From contig NC_045431.1 of NCBI RefSeq assembly GCF_902635505.1, positions 70,494,501 through 70,558,500 of the forward strand: a DNA stretch of 64,000 nt, given 5' to 3'. This DNA comes from Sarcophilus harrisii (lineage: Eukaryota; Chordata; Mammalia; Dasyuromorphia; Dasyuridae). Both the position numbers and the translations under genes were made by a program. This document shows, piece by piece, positions 53,505 to 63,367 of this stretch (within the stretch, counting starts at the first letter, position 1; every line of letters begins with the position of its first letter). The notes below the pieces were generated by a model. That model saw only the letters and a program-made list of their open reading frames with translations. It ran no database searches and was not told where the DNA came from.

Positions 53505-53790
53505 CTTGTTGTTTGTTCTTTGTTCTCCAAGAGGATCATGACGTCAGGAAGGGGATGCCATGACATACAAGTGAGCTGGATTTAAGTGAGGGAAGGCTGG
53601 GCAAGGTCACCAACCTCACTTTCCCATCCAGAACCATCTGAGTCTAGTGGCCAGATATAGATAGGACAACTGGAGATGGCCCTGGAGTCAGTGGGAGACC
53701 TTGGCGTTTTTAAGCTAAGGTCTTCAAAAGGTCTCAGTGTGACTGAAGCTGCACTCACTCAGTAATTAAAGACTAGGTACCAATTGAGGC
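53505..53790 (-). mobile_element. SINE with a LINE-type 3' tail, antisense
   Basis: Starts (as antisense tail) with TGTTTGTTCTTTGTTCTCCA, AGAGGATCATGACGTCAGG, then TGGATTTAAGTGAGGGAAGG, GATGGCCCTGGAGTCAGTGG and TTTTTAAGCTAAGGTC. The tail's reverse complement matches the 3' end of the LINE at 24620-24665. Family name unknown to me. Confidence 0.6.
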
Positions 53791-54549
53791 AAAGAATTTC
53801 CTCCACCTAATCTCCCCCCCCCAAAAAAAAATTTAAATTTAAATAAATAAATCTGGGAGAACATTCTCATAGTTTCTGGCCAAAGCAGAAATGATTGCTT
53901 TTTACATTCAATCTGAGCCACTGCGGATTCAAACAATGACCAAATAGGGCTTGGCCTGGGGCTTATTGGTGGCCAATGAGAATCAGATCATTTTTGGTTT
54001 AAGGACTGGTTCTTAAGAAAGAAATCTAGCCAGTAAACCCCAAGGTATCTTGGGAGGGTGGAAGTCATGTGGAGCAGGGCTCATCTTCCTCACCACTGCC
54101 ATCAGAATCAAGAGCCCCAGAGGGGCAGCATCCCCTTACACCAGCAGTCCTGGGAGTCCAGCCTTGCCTTATTGCCATCATCCAGGTAAACAACTGTGTA
54201 GACATTACTCTCAAGTGCTACCCACAGGGGAGACAAGCAGGGCTAAATGAGGCAACAGGTACTTTGGGGAAGAGACAAACTGAATATATGTTCAGACATG
54301 TCAAATCACCACCAGCAGCACTACCTTACCAGCTCCTTTTAGACCCTAACAGACACAGCCTAAGACCATAAGCCATCATCCTGGGAAGCAACTCCCCCGG
54401 AGATGTAGCCTGGAAACTATAGGCCTATAGCCACATCTATTGAAGACTGAGAAAAGAAAGTTCTCTCCAGGGTCCTTGACACTATCAAATGAGTCAACCT
54501 CAGAAGCTGATATTTTTGTCAGTGGAAATGACATTTAAAAAGAGACATT
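53791..54549. other. No recognised feature
   Basis: C10 and A9 runs near 53813-53830, then GC-richer DNA. Frames at 54050-54371 (100 aa; KSPPAALPYQLLLDPNRHSL) look somewhat coding-like, but I recognise no family, splice signal or promoter. Confidence 0.35.
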
Positions 54550-54678
54550 AGGGGCAGCTAGATGGCTCAGTGGATAGAGCACCAGCCCTGAAATCAGGAG
54601 GACATGCGTTCAAATGTGGTCTCAGACACTTAACACTTTCTAGCTATGTGACCCTGGGGACTTAACCCCAATTTTCTC
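54550..54678 (+). mobile_element. WSINE-type marsupial SINE
   Basis: GGGGCAGCTAGATGGCTCAG, AGCACCAGCCCTGAAATCAG, TCTCAGACACTTAACAC and CCCCAATTTTCTCAG. GCAAGTCA is missing from the usual GGGCAAGTCACTT. The A-tail has become the GA array that follows. Confidence 0.94.
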
Positions 54679-54699
54679 AGAAAGAGAGAGGGGGGGAGG

Positions 54700-54770
<71 letters not shown>
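54679..54770. repeat. (GA)n microsatellite at a SINE tail
   Basis: About 35 GA units after a GGGGGGGAGGG start. Confidence 0.98.
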
Positions 54771-54773
<3 letters not shown>

Positions 54774-55639
54774 ATCTGTTTTGTTGTTTTATCTTAAGGA
54801 CCACAGGACCTTTCAATCTGACTTGCGGCTGAAATCTTCCATATGTATGTCAACTCTGCATCCCATAGAAGAAGAGCTTCTTGAGAACATTAACTACCTT
54901 TTTTGTTTGTATCTTTAGAGCTTAGCCCATAATAACTACTTAATAAGTGCTACATTCATTCATGCAAAGACTAAGAAAAGAAATAATCTCTGTAAGTATG
55001 AAGATAGATGCTCAATTAAATGCATTTTAATTAGATGACCTACCTTGCCTTGTAGACAAAGGAGAGTGGTAAGAACTGCCAACAAAAAGACCATCAATTG
55101 AAAGTATCACTTAGTTTCCATCGTTGCCGACAAGATAATTTCATGGTGAAATTGCTTAATAGAACCACAAAGTTTAGGTGTAAGCCAGAAGAAAGTAAAC
55201 ATTTTCAAAAATATGTAATCCAAATGACAAAAATAAATTAAATATGGGCTCGCAAAAGTAATTGGATCGATATTCTTCATTTCTACCAGAAATTGTAGAG
55301 CACTGGCAGCTCACTTTACTTTTCTATTACAAATAACAGGCTGATCTTTTGGTCAATAAACAGATTAGAGCACTGGGATATAAATCTCCGGGCTAGATGA
55401 ACAAAGGATGGAAAGGTGAATTTTCATTTGAATGCCATGAGACAAAAGACTTCTGTTTGGAAGTTTAGAAAGAGGGGAAACTGATACAACCTCTGTCTAT
55501 GGCCCAGTGCTGGCTTCAAGCTGAGCTTCTCAATGGAAATAGGCTTTTGATCAGATTTTGAAAGCATTTATTTCAGTGGATCCCACTGCGAAGAAAACAA
55601 GGGGTTAGGCCTTGGGATCTGGAGGCAATCCACCCTCCC
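54771..55639. other. No recognised feature
   Basis: AT-rich, apparently unique DNA. A weak L2-like patch (CTTAGCCCATAATAACTACT, then TAATAAGTGC) lies near 54920-54952. Confidence 0.4.
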
Positions 55640-55870
55640 CCAATAGTCCTTGCCTTTCTTGCCTGCTCTCAAGGAGCTTGCATCCTGTTGAGTAATACAG
55701 CAAGCAAACTAATACAAGGTGATTTGTGGAGGTAGAGAATACTATCACCTGGGTCAAAGAGGGAAGGCATCCTACCTTGAAGGAAGCTAAGGAAATTCTT
55801 TCAGTGCTGCAATGGTGAGGGAAGGCATCCCAGGCCTTAGAAGCATGAGGAAGACAAGAGGGCAAGAATT
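55640..55870 (-). mobile_element. L2-type 3' region, antisense
   Basis: GCCTGCTCTCAAGGAGCTTG, CATCCTGTTGAGTAATAC, CCTTGAAGGAAGCTAAGG and AAGGCATCCCAGGCCTTAG match the longer form of the family at 41205. Confidence 0.6.
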
Positions 55871-55880
55871 AGAATGTACA

Positions 55881-56045
55881 GGGGTGGCGAGGTGGTGCAG
55901 TGATTAGAGCACCAGCCCTGAAGTCAGGAGGACCGGAGTTCAAGTCTGATCTCAAACACTTAGCCGTTACTAGCTTTGTGACCCTGGGAAAACCACTTAA
56001 CCCCAATCGCCTCAACAAAAAGCAAAAAAAAAAAAAAAAAATTAT
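55881..56045 (+). mobile_element. WSINE-type marsupial SINE, complete, 14-bp target duplication
   Basis: GGGGTGGCGAGGTGGTGCAG, AGCACCAGCCCTGAAGTCAG, GAGTTCAAGTCTGATCTC, CCCCAATCGCCTCAAC, then an A18 tail. The flanks AATTAGAATGTACA at 55867-55880 and 56046-56059 are identical. Internal Pol III A- and B-box-like sequences (TGGTGCAGTGATTAGAGC, GAGTTCAAGTC) are kept. The cleanest insertion in the window. Confidence 0.97.
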
Positions 56046-56229
56046 AATTAGAATGTACAAAATGGCTTCTTGAGGAATTTTTTCAAACCTTATTTCCCTC
56101 ATGTTGCTTTAGTAAGAATACTCTTTATATTTATTCTCTAGTGTAGACTCTGTGAGCTTTTTTTATTTTTTAGAAACAAAATGGAGGGATTGTTTTTACA
56201 TCATAGTTATATCTCAAGAAGAAACATAT

Positions 56230-56355
56230 ATAATGGAGAGAGCATTGGATTTGGAGTCAGGAATTTGAAATACACTTCAGGCACTTATGACTTGTGTGAT
56301 CCTGGGCATGTCACTTAAACTTTATGGACTTTTGTTTCTTCCTGTAGAGGGAAGG
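56230..56355 (+). mobile_element. MIR/Ther1 SINE
   Basis: ATAATGGAGAGAGCATTGGA, TTTGGAGTCAGGAATTTG, TGATCCTGGGCATGTCAC and TTAAACTTTATGG. Confidence 0.75.
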
Positions 56356-56364
56356 GAAAAAACA

Positions 56365-56590
56365 AGCATTTACCAAATACCTGCTATGTCCCGGGCCCCT
56401 GTGTTAAGTACTTTACAAATATCTCATTTGATTTTCACATTCCTGGCAGATAGGTGCTCTTATTATCTTCCTTTTACTATTGAGGAAACTGAGGCAGATG
56501 AGGTAAGTGACTTGTTCAGAGTCACACAGCCCTCTGAAACTAGATTTGGTCTCAGTTCTTCCTGAGCACCCTGTCCATCCCCTAGCTGGC
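56365..56590 (-). mobile_element. MIR-like SINE, antisense
   Basis: CAAATACCTGCTATGTCCC, GTACTTTACAAATATCTC, TTGAGGAAACTGAGGCAG and TTCAGAGTCACACAGCCC. Confidence 0.8.
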
Positions 56591-56709
56591 TCAATGTAAA
56601 ATGTATGCTGGACTCTGACTTTTAAGGTGCCTTCCATACACACACAGCCTTGCAGATATGTTTATGCACACATTTGTATGTTTATGTTTATACACATACA
56701 TATATATGT

Positions 56710-56910
56710 ATAGGGAAAGAGACAAAGACAGACATAGAGAAAGTCAGAGACAGAGAGATAGAGCCAGACAAATAGAAATAGAGACAGAGACAAGAGTGAC
56801 ATACAGAGACAAAGAGATAGCAAGATAGAGAGACAGATAGTGACAGAGACAAAGATAGAGACAGAGATAGATAGTGACACACACACACAGAGACAGAGAC
56901 ACAGAGATAG
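56710..56910. repeat. GACA/GATA microsatellite
   Basis: AGAGACA, AGATAG and CACACACA units; open frames across it are artefacts. Confidence 0.95.
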
Positions 56911-57260
56911 AAAGCCTGTGATTCCTTCACCCTTGCAGAAATGAATATATTCTTGAATCAGAAAAACAGTGAAGAAAAATCATGAGTTTATTTGATATTT
57001 GATAATACTCATAGTGCCCTACCTTCCTACCCAAGTCAGAGGGATGTTTCCCCATCCCTTTCCTGGGACAAAGACTGGTCATCTCAATTATATAGCATTT
57101 GACTAGGTCGCAGGGATTTAATTAAATTTTGAAAGAACTTCTAGTCTCTCTGAGGTAATAATATAAGTGAAAAGAGCACTGTTCTTATTCTACCCACTTT
57201 ACCCCTCTCGTCAAGACAAGCCCACGTTTATGCTCCATGCTAGCTGGTATCAAGAGGTTC

Positions 57261-57673
57261 TGTGGTACTGAGCAGGGGTGGGGAGGAAGCCCATTGCTCT
57301 GCCCACTGCTTCCCCATGGCAAGAGGCTCTGGCGGCAGCGGCACAACCGGCCCTCGTTTAGAGTGCGAGAAGAAGCCTTTATTCAGCAATTCTCATGAGA
57401 AGGCGGTGTGCTCACTGGCCAGAGACACATGGGACACAGACGCAGGAGCAAGCTTTATATACTGTTAGTTCCATTCCTTATCCCTCCCTTCAGGGTTCGG
57501 ATTGGTCGGATTTACAGGCAGAGTTCCGACAGGTCGGATTTACAATCCTAGATTTTCATCCATTGCATTTGTCGAAAAGCTTGTGTTCTGTCATTGTCCC
57601 TAACTGATTTGGGCCGGTTTAAGCCTGAGCCCCTTCCTTAGGACTTTTGTTGCTTAGCCAGTAACTTGAGTCA
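57261..57673 (-). mobile_element. Probable solo LTR of an endogenous retrovirus, antisense
   Basis: On the minus strand the order is CCAAT box (ATTGG at 57501), TATATAAA (TTTATATA at 57454), then AATAAA (TTTATT at 57378), as in a retroviral U3-R. The plus-strand start TGTGGTACT gives a minus end AGTACCACA. A U3 direct repeat GGTCGGATTTACA occurs at 57504 and 57531. It is GC-richer than its flanks and has CpGs. No viral genes are next to it and no target duplication was found, so the outer (U3) end is approximate. A fossil of moderate age. Confidence 0.7.
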
Positions 57674-57711
57674 CACAGTGTAGACATGAATATATGTTTA
57701 TATGCATAGGG

Positions 57712-57880
57712 AGATGTGTATAGGGAGATAGACAAAGACAGAGACACAGACAGTGACAAAGAGAGAGACAGAGAGATAGGGAAACAGAGAAGCAGACAGA
57801 GAAATAGAGACAGAGAGAGACACAGAAACAGACAGACAGAGACAGAAACAGATATAAAGAAAGACAGACAGACAGAGGAT
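57712..57880. repeat. GACA microsatellite
   Basis: AGACAGAGACA units with AGATAG breaks. Confidence 0.95.
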
Positions 57881-58104
57881 GAGTAAAGACACTTCACCCC
57901 TCCCCTCATCCTGTTTTGACAATATCTGTGGAAACCTAACTTCTCATACTCTTCACATTGTATTCTTCCTGTGGTATTTATATGGTCATTTTCCTCTCCC
58001 TTTAGTTCCCCCTCAATAATTATATTCCATAATAAAAAGAAAAGACCATTGTCTTACACTCCAGGATAACAGCCTTTTATCAGGAGGTAATTAAGTTTTT
58101 AGAC

Positions 58105-58190
58105 TCTTCCATAAAAAAGAGAAAACTGAGGCACCGAGAAATTACTATCTACAAATAATGAGTGGCTGAACTGGAATTAAAATTTTTTTT
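58105..58190 (-). mobile_element. MIR fragment, antisense
   Basis: AAGAGAAAACTGAGGCACCG, AGAAATTACTATC and GTGGCTGAACTGGAATT. Confidence 0.55.
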
Positions 58191-58194
58191 GAAA

Positions 58195-58375
58195 ATTTTC
58201 ATGTTATATAATCTTGATCAAGTCACTTAAAGTTTTTGAACTTCATTTTCTTACTCTATAAAATTATAATACTACATGTAGCAGCTCACAGTGCTGTTGT
58301 GAAAATCAAATGAAATAAAGAATGCAGAGTTTACAAATCTTAAGGTGCTATATAAGTATGTATTATTAAAAAAAG
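58195..58375 (+). mobile_element. MIR SINE
   Basis: ATCTTGATCAAGTCACTTAA, AACTTCATTTTCTTACTC, GTGCTGTTGTGAAAATC and TAAGGTGCTATATAAGTATG. Confidence 0.75.
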
Positions 58376-58474
58376 TTTTCCTAATTTTCCTAGTTGTTAG
58401 TGCCTTTTCTCTCCCCATTATCTTGTATTTATTTGTTTCCATTGTGTTTTCCAGTTGAAATTAAGCTTCTTAAA

Positions 58475-58978
58475 TGACTAGCAGGATGAATACAGAGAGG
58501 CTTGGAGAGACTTACACGAACGGATGCTGAGTGAAATGAGCAGAACCAGGAGATCATTATATACTTCAACAACAATACTGTATGAGGATGTATTCTGATG
58601 GAAGTGGATGTATTCGACAAAGAGAAGATCTAATTCAGTTCCAATTGATCAATGATGGGCAGAAGCAGCTACTACACCCAGAGAAGGAACACTGGGAAAT
58701 GAATGTAAACTATTTGCATTTTTGTTTTTCTTCCCGGGTTATTTTTACCTTCTGAATCCAATTCTCCCTGAGCAACAAGAGAACTGTTCGGTTCTGCACA
58801 CATACATTGTATCTAGGATATACTGTGACATATTTAACATGTATAGGACTGCTTGCCATCTGGGGGAGGGGGTGGAGGCAGGGAGGGGAAGAGTGGGAAC
58901 AAAAGTGAGTACAAGGGATAATGTTGTAAAAAATTACCCAGGCATATGTTCTATCAATAAAAAGTTATAATAAAAAAA
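58475..58978 (+). mobile_element. L1 3' end, sense, 18-bp target duplication
   Basis: GGCTTGGAGAGACTTACACG, GAGCAGAACCAGGAGATC, CATCTGGGGGAGGGGGTGG and CCCAGGCATATGTTCTATC, then a short A-tail. GAAATTAAGCTTCTTAAA at 58457-58474 recurs at 58979-58996 with one change. Confidence 0.95.
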
Positions 58979-59037
58979 GAAATTAAGATTCTTAAAAGTA
59001 AATAACTTAAAAAAAAACAAACAACAAACAAAACTTT

Positions 59038-59512
59038 CTTCAAAAAGGCCTGGAGAGACTTAATTATGAACTGATGCTAAATGAAGTGGATAGAACCAGA
59101 AGATCATTGGACATGGCAACAGCAAGAGTATGTGATGATCAGTTCTGATGGATGCAGCTCTTTTCAACAATGAGATGATTCAGGCCAGTTTCAATGCACT
59201 TATGATGGAGAAAGCCATCAATACCCAGAAAGAGGACTGTGGGAACTGAGTGTGGATCATAAGATAGTATTTTCACTTTTATTGTGGTTGTTTGTCTTTT
59301 GTTTTCTTTCTCATTTTTTACCTTTTTGATATGATTTTTCTTGTGCAGCCATTAAATGTGGAAATATGTATAGAAGAATTGCACATCATTTGTTTTTCTG
59401 AATGCATTTATTTTTTTTACAATGAAGAGTTCTTGGGATGGCATTGGGTGTAGAGAGAGGAGTCATTTGAAAGTTACAGTTATGTGAAAAATGAAGAGAA
59501 CATAAATAAAAT
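59038..59512 (+). mobile_element. L1 3' end, sense
   Basis: AAGGCCTGGAGAGACTTAAT, GATAGAACCAGAAGATCATT, GTGTGGATCATAAGATAG and TTTTTCTTGTGCAGCC, ending in a worn tail at CATAAATAAAAT. Head-to-tail with the copy at 58475. Confidence 0.88.
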
Positions 59513-60208
59513 ATTTCTTTTCGTATTTATTTATTTAGAAGCTTTCTGTTTTCAAAACATTTGCATGGATAATTTTTTCAATATTGATCCTTGCATAGCC
59601 TTGTGTTTCAGATTTTTCCCTCCTTCCTCCCACCCCCTCCCCTAGATGGCAAGTAACACAATATATGTTAGACATGTTAAAATATGTTAAACATTTATAC
59701 AATTCTCTTGTTGCACAAGAAAAATGAGATCAAAAAGGAAAGAAAGTGAATAAGAACAAAATGCAAGCAAGCAACAATAAAAAGAGTGAAAATGTTATGT
59801 TGTGGTCCATACTGAGTTCCCACAGTCCTCTTTCCAGTCTCTGATGGACTCTCTCCATCACAAGACCATTGAAATTGGCCTGAATCTGAAAAGAATCATG
59901 TCCATCAGTGTTGATCATCATATAATCTTATTATTCCCGTGTACAATGATCTCCTGGTTCTGCTCATTTCACGCAGCATTGGTTCATGGAAGTCTCTTCA
60001 GGCCTTTCTGAAATCCTCCTGCTAGTCATTTCTTACAGAACAATAATATTCCATAACATTCATATACCACAATTTATTCAGCTATTCTCCAATGGATGAG
60101 CATCCATCAGTTTCCAGTTTCTCACCACCACAAAAAGTGCTGCCACAAACATTTTTGCACATGTGGGTCCTTTTCCCTCCTTTAAGATCTCTGTGGGATA
60201 CAAGCCCA
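59513..60208 (-). mobile_element. L1 3' part, antisense, 11-bp target duplication
   Basis: TTTAGAAGCTTTCTGTTTTC, TTTGCATGGATAATTTTTTC, a C-rich tract, AGAAAAATGAGATCAAAAAG, TCTCCTGGTTCTGCTCATTT and CACCACAAAAAGTGCTGCC. The flanks ATAAATAAAAT at 59502-59512 and 60209-60219 match. It inserted into the tail of the sense L1 before it, giving a tail-to-tail inverted pair. Confidence 0.93.
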
Positions 60209-60539
60209 ATAAATAAAATTTTAAAAAGAAATTTTAAAAAATCTTGATCATGATCACAGCAGCATTCCTTTAAAAAGATGTAGAGAACCAATAGCTCCCT
60301 ATAGACATGTGTATATCAGTTTGTAATGTCATTTCCCTAAACCAAACTGTATGTTTTCTACTTCTTCTCTCCCACTGGGAACAGCTTTTTCTTGTAACTA
60401 GAGTCATTCCAAGGTAGAGTTTGCCTTGCTAAGTTATACTGTCTTGTGCTTTTAATAAATGTTACAGTTATCCTCAGGGGCTCTTGTGCTATAGCTTACA
60501 TTTCATCCTGTTCAAAATACCATACATGGTGATAAGGCT

Positions 60540-60680
60540 AAGAATGAATGAATGAATAAACGAATGAGTGCAGTTATTATGTACAAAGCACTGTGTTAAA
60601 CCTTGGGGGGTACAAATAGAAAATCAAAATAGTCCCTGATCTCAAGGAACTCACCCTCTAAAGGGAGAGACAACACACAT
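60540..60680 (-). mobile_element. L2 3' end, antisense
   Basis: GAATGAATGAATGAATAAAC, GTACAAAGCACTGTGTTAAA, GGGGGGTACAAATAG and GATCTCAAGGAACTCACCC. Confidence 0.8.
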
Positions 60681-62900
60681 GGAAGCTTTCAGCTCCAAAT
60701 CAAATGGAAAAGGTTTCCACGGTCCTTGGGGTGCAGCAGCAAAGCAGATGATAATGTCTCTTCTTTAGTATCATTTCCACTAAAAAATCTATCACTTTTT
60801 GATATTTAACCATTTCACAATGACTATAACTTCCTTTTCTGTTTCTTCAATAGATTTGGAGAGTGACCATATTATTTACATACATGCACACAAATATATG
60901 TACTGGCATAAAATATCAAAAGGTAAAACTATGTGAAGTTGGTGTTGATAAGAACATTTTTATTTATAGCACAAATCAAGATGAGAAACTGCTATAGAAA
61001 AATACAGTCCTCTCAACACAAATCATTGGCACCAGGATCTTCCAAGAAAGATTGCCATGTTGCCATTGTGGACTTGGATGAAGTCTGTGATCCCACAAAT
61101 CACAAATGAGGATTTGTTGTTTAACTTTTGCAATAAGGTAGAAAGCCTAATCCAGCCAAGAGCTATCCCCCTCTCCCTTTTCCATCTCCTCCATCTACAT
61201 TACAGAAATGTTCCTGATAGTAAATAAGATAACATATCAACGTGCAAGCAAATTCAGTTCTGTCACTGAAATTTTTTTGTTGCAAAACTGAAGGAAAAAG
61301 AAAACAACTGAATTCCAAAGTATATTTTGAGAAGTTAGAAGCTTTCCTTCCACCCCTTTCCTAGATTGGTCCCTGGTAAAACACTTTATTTCTTATAAAA
61401 ACAGATGATTACTTTTAGTCCCACAATTAGAAATTAAAAGACTCAGGATAAATTCCATTGGGAAAAATGTGTGTATTACAGTCCATGAGACTATATTCCC
61501 AGGACCTCCCTCACCTTTGGGCTGTCTGGTAACTGTATTACCCCCCTCTCAAGTCAGATCTGGTATGGTAAAGAACATTTTTTGCCACAGAGCACCATTG
61601 CCCGTGTCCTTGGAATGACCCTCTTCCTGGCCAGAACACATCCTCTCCAAGAATTGCTATGGCTAGACAACTATTCCTCCTTCACCAGAGCAGCTCCATT
61701 CTTGTCTCCAGAAGAACTAGGGCTCTGAAATACCCTTATTTAAGGGAAGATCACAGCTGAGGAACAGATTCCCTAGGCAGGGAATCTTCTTCCCAGACAG
61801 AATGAGTTCTGAAGAAGTATATCCCTTCTGCAGAGAACAGAAGAACTGAAGGAACTCCTCTCCCCTGAAAGAAAATGGTTCTTGTTCACTATTCACCCCC
61901 AGGCTTTTTGGTGGCTTTGCTTTCCTTCTGGGGAGGTCTATACCTGGCCCAGATGTATTACATCCCTGCAGTATACCATACTCTTATTTGCTTCTTATCC
62001 AAAGATTTATCCATCCAGGTCCTGTAGTCTCCTTATCTTCCATAAGGAAGGACGTCAACACAAGAAAAAATAAAGAAAAGGAAAAAAATATCATTTTAGC
62101 ACCCCAGGAGGAAAAACCCCCAAAAGTCCTGTCCAAGCCTCTTAGTAGTCACCAGACAAATTACAAAAAGACCATAAGTCATATTCTTCCATAGCACCTT
62201 TTCCTCGTTAAAGTGCAATCTTAGCTACCTTATTCCCTACTCTTATTCCCTACTTAGCTACCTTATTCCTTACTCAGCCATACCCCCAAAAATGAGCAAT
62301 CAGATTTAATATTTAACTAGGTCCATGTTTTAAGAATCTATAAACCCATTTGGTCTTTGTCAGTAAACCAGTGCCAAATATGCAGCCCTCAAGTCAGAGT
62401 GTTGCTGTATCTTTTTCCATTTAAGGATGAAGCAGTGCTAGAATTGCAAAAAAGATTTTCTTCTTCACCACAGGGATATTCATTCATTGCCTGTAGCTAA
62501 AAAGGTGTCCTGCTTTGATTGATTCAGAGGTGAAATTGATAGAGCACAAAGGATATCAGGAAAATGGTAGGTAGCCTGAAGAATTCTTCCACTTTCTCTT
62601 CATATTGGTCCCAACCAGAGTAAATTCGTGGACAAAAACTTCACTATTAAAGCGTTACTTCCAAAGAATGAAGCTCATAATGAACTCTCAATCCTGTCCC
62701 CTATGCCATTGACAGACTATTTCCCAGAAATCTTCATTTCAGAAAAAAAAATTCTCCTTAAGACCAAGTTTCTAACATAATATTAGATTAAAACAAAGCC
62801 TTACTCTCTTGGCTCTCCAGTGACAAGTCAAAATAGAATAAAAGCAAGTAGGGGGAATGTGCAGATTTGCAAAAAGAGAATGCAGTGGGGGAAAAAAATC
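60681..62900. other. Mostly unique DNA
   Basis: About 2.2 kb with no repeat family I can name. 61480-62160 is GC-richer, but its open frames (61882-62073, 61988-62194) carry no motif. A 22-bp direct repeat with one mismatch lies at 62221-62242 and 62254-62275. Confidence 0.4.
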
Positions 62901-62931
62901 ACACATACACACACAAACACACACACATACT
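62901..62931. repeat. (AC)n microsatellite
   Basis: Short, interrupted CACA units. Bases 62935-63250 beyond it are unique-looking and GC-richer; the frame 62867-63106 has no recognised motif. Confidence 0.9.
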
Positions 62932-63254
62932 AAAAAGAACCCTCAGTGGGACAGACACTGCAGTCAATGTGATCCGACTTCTGCTCAGCTGCTTTGTGAC
63001 ACCTCAGAGCAGTTCCAAGGCATCGCCAACAGAGCTGTTAATGAAGAAATGTCTGAGAGCCCACCTTGACCTTGTTCTTACAGAGAGAGCAAAAGGAGTC
63101 TCATAAACAGAGTAAAAAGCCATGATCTGTGTGTAGGGTCATAATTTAGATACTAGAATAAACCACAAACGTAAGATCCTTTGGAGGGTAAGAGAGATTT
63201 CTTCTTATTTTAGATGACAACCAAATATTCCACTAGAAATGTGCATCGGACATA

Positions 63255-63355
63255 GCTATTCTATCATACTGGAAAGAATCAATAGATCTGGGTTTGAATC
63301 TCAATTCTTATGTTTATAGGCTGGGTGACTTTGAGCAAGTCCCTTAGCTTTATGA
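63255..63355 (+). mobile_element. MIR fragment
   Basis: GATCTGGGTTTGAATCTC, GGCTGGGTGACTTTGAGC and AAGTCCCTTAGC. Confidence 0.65.
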
Positions 63356-63367
63356 AGTACCAGTTTT

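Noticed and set aside
54050-54371. Possible exon (100 codons)
   Set aside because: Fairly GC-rich and open, but no protein family, splice sites or conservation evidence available.
55881-55960. tRNA-like gene
   Set aside because: A- and B-box-like motifs belong to the tRNA-derived SINE head; the cloverleaf is not kept.
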